From assembly GCF_038443385.1 (NCBI RefSeq), contig NZ_CP151726.1, positions 9,655,867 through 9,719,866 of the forward strand: 64,000 nt of DNA, read 5' to 3'. The first letter of the stretch is position 1. Each line of letters begins with the position of its first letter. Made by a program: the position numbers and the translations under genes. This DNA is from Stieleria varia (GTDB taxonomy: Bacteria > Planctomycetota > Planctomycetia > Pirellulales > Pirellulaceae). Under the pieces are notes generated by a model that was given only the letters and a program-made list of their open reading frames with translations, did no database searches and had not been told where the DNA came from. This document shows, in pieces, positions 62,673-64,000 of the stretch.

Positions 62673-63856
62673 TCTATCTGGACAACAATGCCACGACTGC
62701 GATCGATCCTATGGTCGCACGTGTTCTGGCGGACACCTTGCTCTCGGGTCCTGCCAACGCGTCCAGCCAGCATGCAGCGGGTCGTGCTGCCGCACTGCTG
62801 ATTGAGAAATCGTTGGAAACCATCGCCGAATGCTTGGGCACTGATTTTTCTCTGCCCGGAGGTCCCCGCTTGATTTGGACCAGCGGGGGTACCGAAGCGA
62901 ACAACCTAGCGATTCTCGGCTTGGGCAGTGACGATCCCACTTTGCCAATCGTTGTCAGCCGCATCGAGCATCCCAGCGTGTTGGCACTGGCACAACGGCT
63001 TCAACAGCGTTTTGCGGCCCAGCAACCGAATAGCCGCGACGTCAGATGGATTCCGGTTGGTGCTGATGGCGTTGTTGATTTGGCCGCTCTGGAATCGTTT
63101 CTCCAGAGCGATACTCCGCCGGCTTTGGTGACCATCATGGCCGCGAACAACGAAACCGGCGTGATCCAGCCGATCCAGCAAGCGGCCAGGATCTGTCGCG
63201 CCGCCGGAGTACCCTTGCACGTGGACGCCACGCAAGCGATCGGAAAAATCCCCGTCGACCTGTCTGAGTTGACAGCCAGTGCGGTGAGTTTCACGGCGCA
63301 CAAGTTTCACGGTCCCGCCGGAATCGGAGCCCTGTGGCTCGATGCGGGCGTATCACTTCGTCCAATGCTCTATGGCGGAGAGCAGCAACTGACATCCCGT
63401 CCGGGCACCGAACCAGTCGCCCTGATCCTTGCAATGGCTACGGCTTTACAAATGGCTTGCAAGCAAATGGACCAGACGTCGCTCCAAATGTCAGAGCTAC
63501 GCGATCGTTTAGAAATGAATATCTGTCACAGGCTGCCCGAGGCAATTGTCCATGGCTTGAATGCCCCCCGGTTGCCGGGAACCACATGCATTTCGTTTCC
63601 CGGCAGCGACCGTCAATCCATGCTGATGGCCCTAGATATGGCCGGAATTGCTTGCAGTAGCGGTTCGGCATGCAGCAGCGGCAGTAGCCCCCCCAGTCAT
63701 GTGCTGTTGGCGATGGGTTTGAACGATTCTGCGGTCCAGTCTGCCCTCCGGTTCGGTGTGTCGCGGTTTTCCACAAGCTCCGATATCGATACAGCAGTCG
63801 ATGTTATCTGCCGTGTCTATAACAGGTTAAGCACAAAAAAGATTGTGGAAAACTAA
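62669..63856 (+). CDS. Cysteine desulfurase (NifS/IscS family)
   Basis: A 395-residue fold-type I PLP enzyme. Motifs in order: MIYLDNNATTAIDPMV at the N-terminus, SGGTEANNLAIL, VSRIEHPSVL, NNETGVIQPI, the PLP-Lys in SFTAHKFHGPAGIG (about 212), and the sulfur-carrying Cys within ACSSGSACSSGS (about 330). It takes sulfur from cysteine for Fe-S clusters or tRNA thiolation. No scaffold gene lies adjacent, so I do not choose between NifS and IscS. It starts with GTG overlapping the previous stop. The length is normal. Confidence 0.91.
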   Translation: MIYLDNNATTAIDPMVARVLADTLLSGPANASSQHAAGRAAALLIEKSLETIAECLGTDFSLPGGPRLIWTSGGTEANNLAILGLGSDDPTLPIVVSRIEHPSVLALAQRLQQRFAAQQPNSRDVRWIPVGADGVVDLAALESFLQSDTPPALVTIMAANNETGVIQPIQQAARICRAAGVPLHVDATQAIGKIPVDLSELTASAVSFTAHKFHGPAGIGALWLDAGVSLRPMLYGGEQQLTSRPGTEPVALILAMATALQMACKQMDQTSLQMSELRDRLEMNICHRLPEAIVHGLNAPRLPGTTCISFPGSDRQSMLMALDMAGIACSSGSACSSGSSPPSHVLLAMGLNDSAVQSALRFGVSRFSTSSDIDTAVDVICRVYNRLSTKKIVEN

Positions 63857-64000
63857 GTGGAAAACTCTCGCCTTCTTCACGTCTTTGCCTAGAATAGGGG
63901 CTCGATGTGAAACAAGTCGGCGGCCGTAATCCTGGTAAACCGCGAAACTTAGTTAAGCGGACAGCCTGCGGCCTCCTGCATCCACACCCACTACCAATCC
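63857..64000. other. Window end; possible start of another gene
   Basis: An open frame from the GTG at 63907 (VKQVGGRNPGKPRNLVK) runs to the window edge. tagaat at 63892 could be a -10, which would make the transcript nearly leaderless. The available part is too short to judge. Confidence 0.25.

Noticed and set aside
1..64000. tRNA, rRNA or integrase genes marking island attachment sites
   Set aside because: I looked for T-arm-like ggttcga motifs and cloverleaf pairing near the island edges and saw none that hold up. No integrase-like protein is encoded.

Overview
The window looks like a chromosomal segment of a planctomycete close to Rhodopirellula (Pirellulales). The evidence is a secreted beta-propeller/dockerin protein carrying the N-terminal planctomycete motif LESLETRQLLAAE, many families of short palindromic dispersed repeats, large secreted proteins of unknown function, frequent TTG/GTG starts with few Shine-Dalgarno sites, and moderately high GC content. 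No tRNA, rRNA or CRISPR array was found.

Layout. 1-10.6 kb: a secreted protein, a CHAT-NACHT-membrane protein (candidate regulated-death/defence protein), a propeller-dockerin protein and a DUF3467 protein, separated by repeats. 10.9-16.3 kb: a minus-strand, three-gene export-like operon (GAF-HlyD, HlyD, PqqD-M50-HlyD). 16.6-17.7 kb: a small protein and a DinB-family protein. 18.2-24.2 kb: a two-gene operon with a 4-bp overlap, encoding SIR2-TIR and nSTAND-TM-propeller-thioredoxin-propeller proteins. A 30-bp direct repeat lies on each side of it. 24.4-38.7 kb: mostly housekeeping (methyltransferase, principal-type sigma factor, TPR/glycosyltransferase, class III aminotransferase, response regulator, ribosomal protein S20, CobA-HemD fusion, CMD-family protein, MobA). 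39-48.4 kb: an exopolysaccharide cluster (GT2, flippase, acyltransferase, second glycosyltransferase, two O-antigen ligase/polymerase-like proteins, a GH5-like hydrolase).

48.45-57.0 kb is an accessory island bounded by two copies of one RAYT (REP-associated tyrosine transposase) element with identical proteins. Inside is a minus-strand operon with a tryptophan-2,3-dioxygenase-like protein, a degenerate metallophosphoesterase-TIR protein and a NACHT NTPase. At each inner edge is the 3' remnant of a broken gene; one is clearly the C-terminus of a multihaem cytochrome. 57.2-64 kb returns to core genes: a GQ-rich secreted protein, a CcsA/HemX-like protein overlapping hemA, scpB with a ~100-residue acidic tail, a small membrane protein and a cysteine desulfurase.

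The strongest candidates for an undescribed system are the two TIR-containing operons. Each pairs a TIR protein (predicted NAD-cleaving effector) with a STAND-type NTPase (predicted sensor or switch), and each adds an unusual part: a thioredoxin fold set between propeller segments in one, and a tryptophan-dioxygenase-like fold in the other. With the CHAT-NACHT protein, the window holds three probable abortive-infection or programmed-death modules. These roles are inferred from domains and context only.
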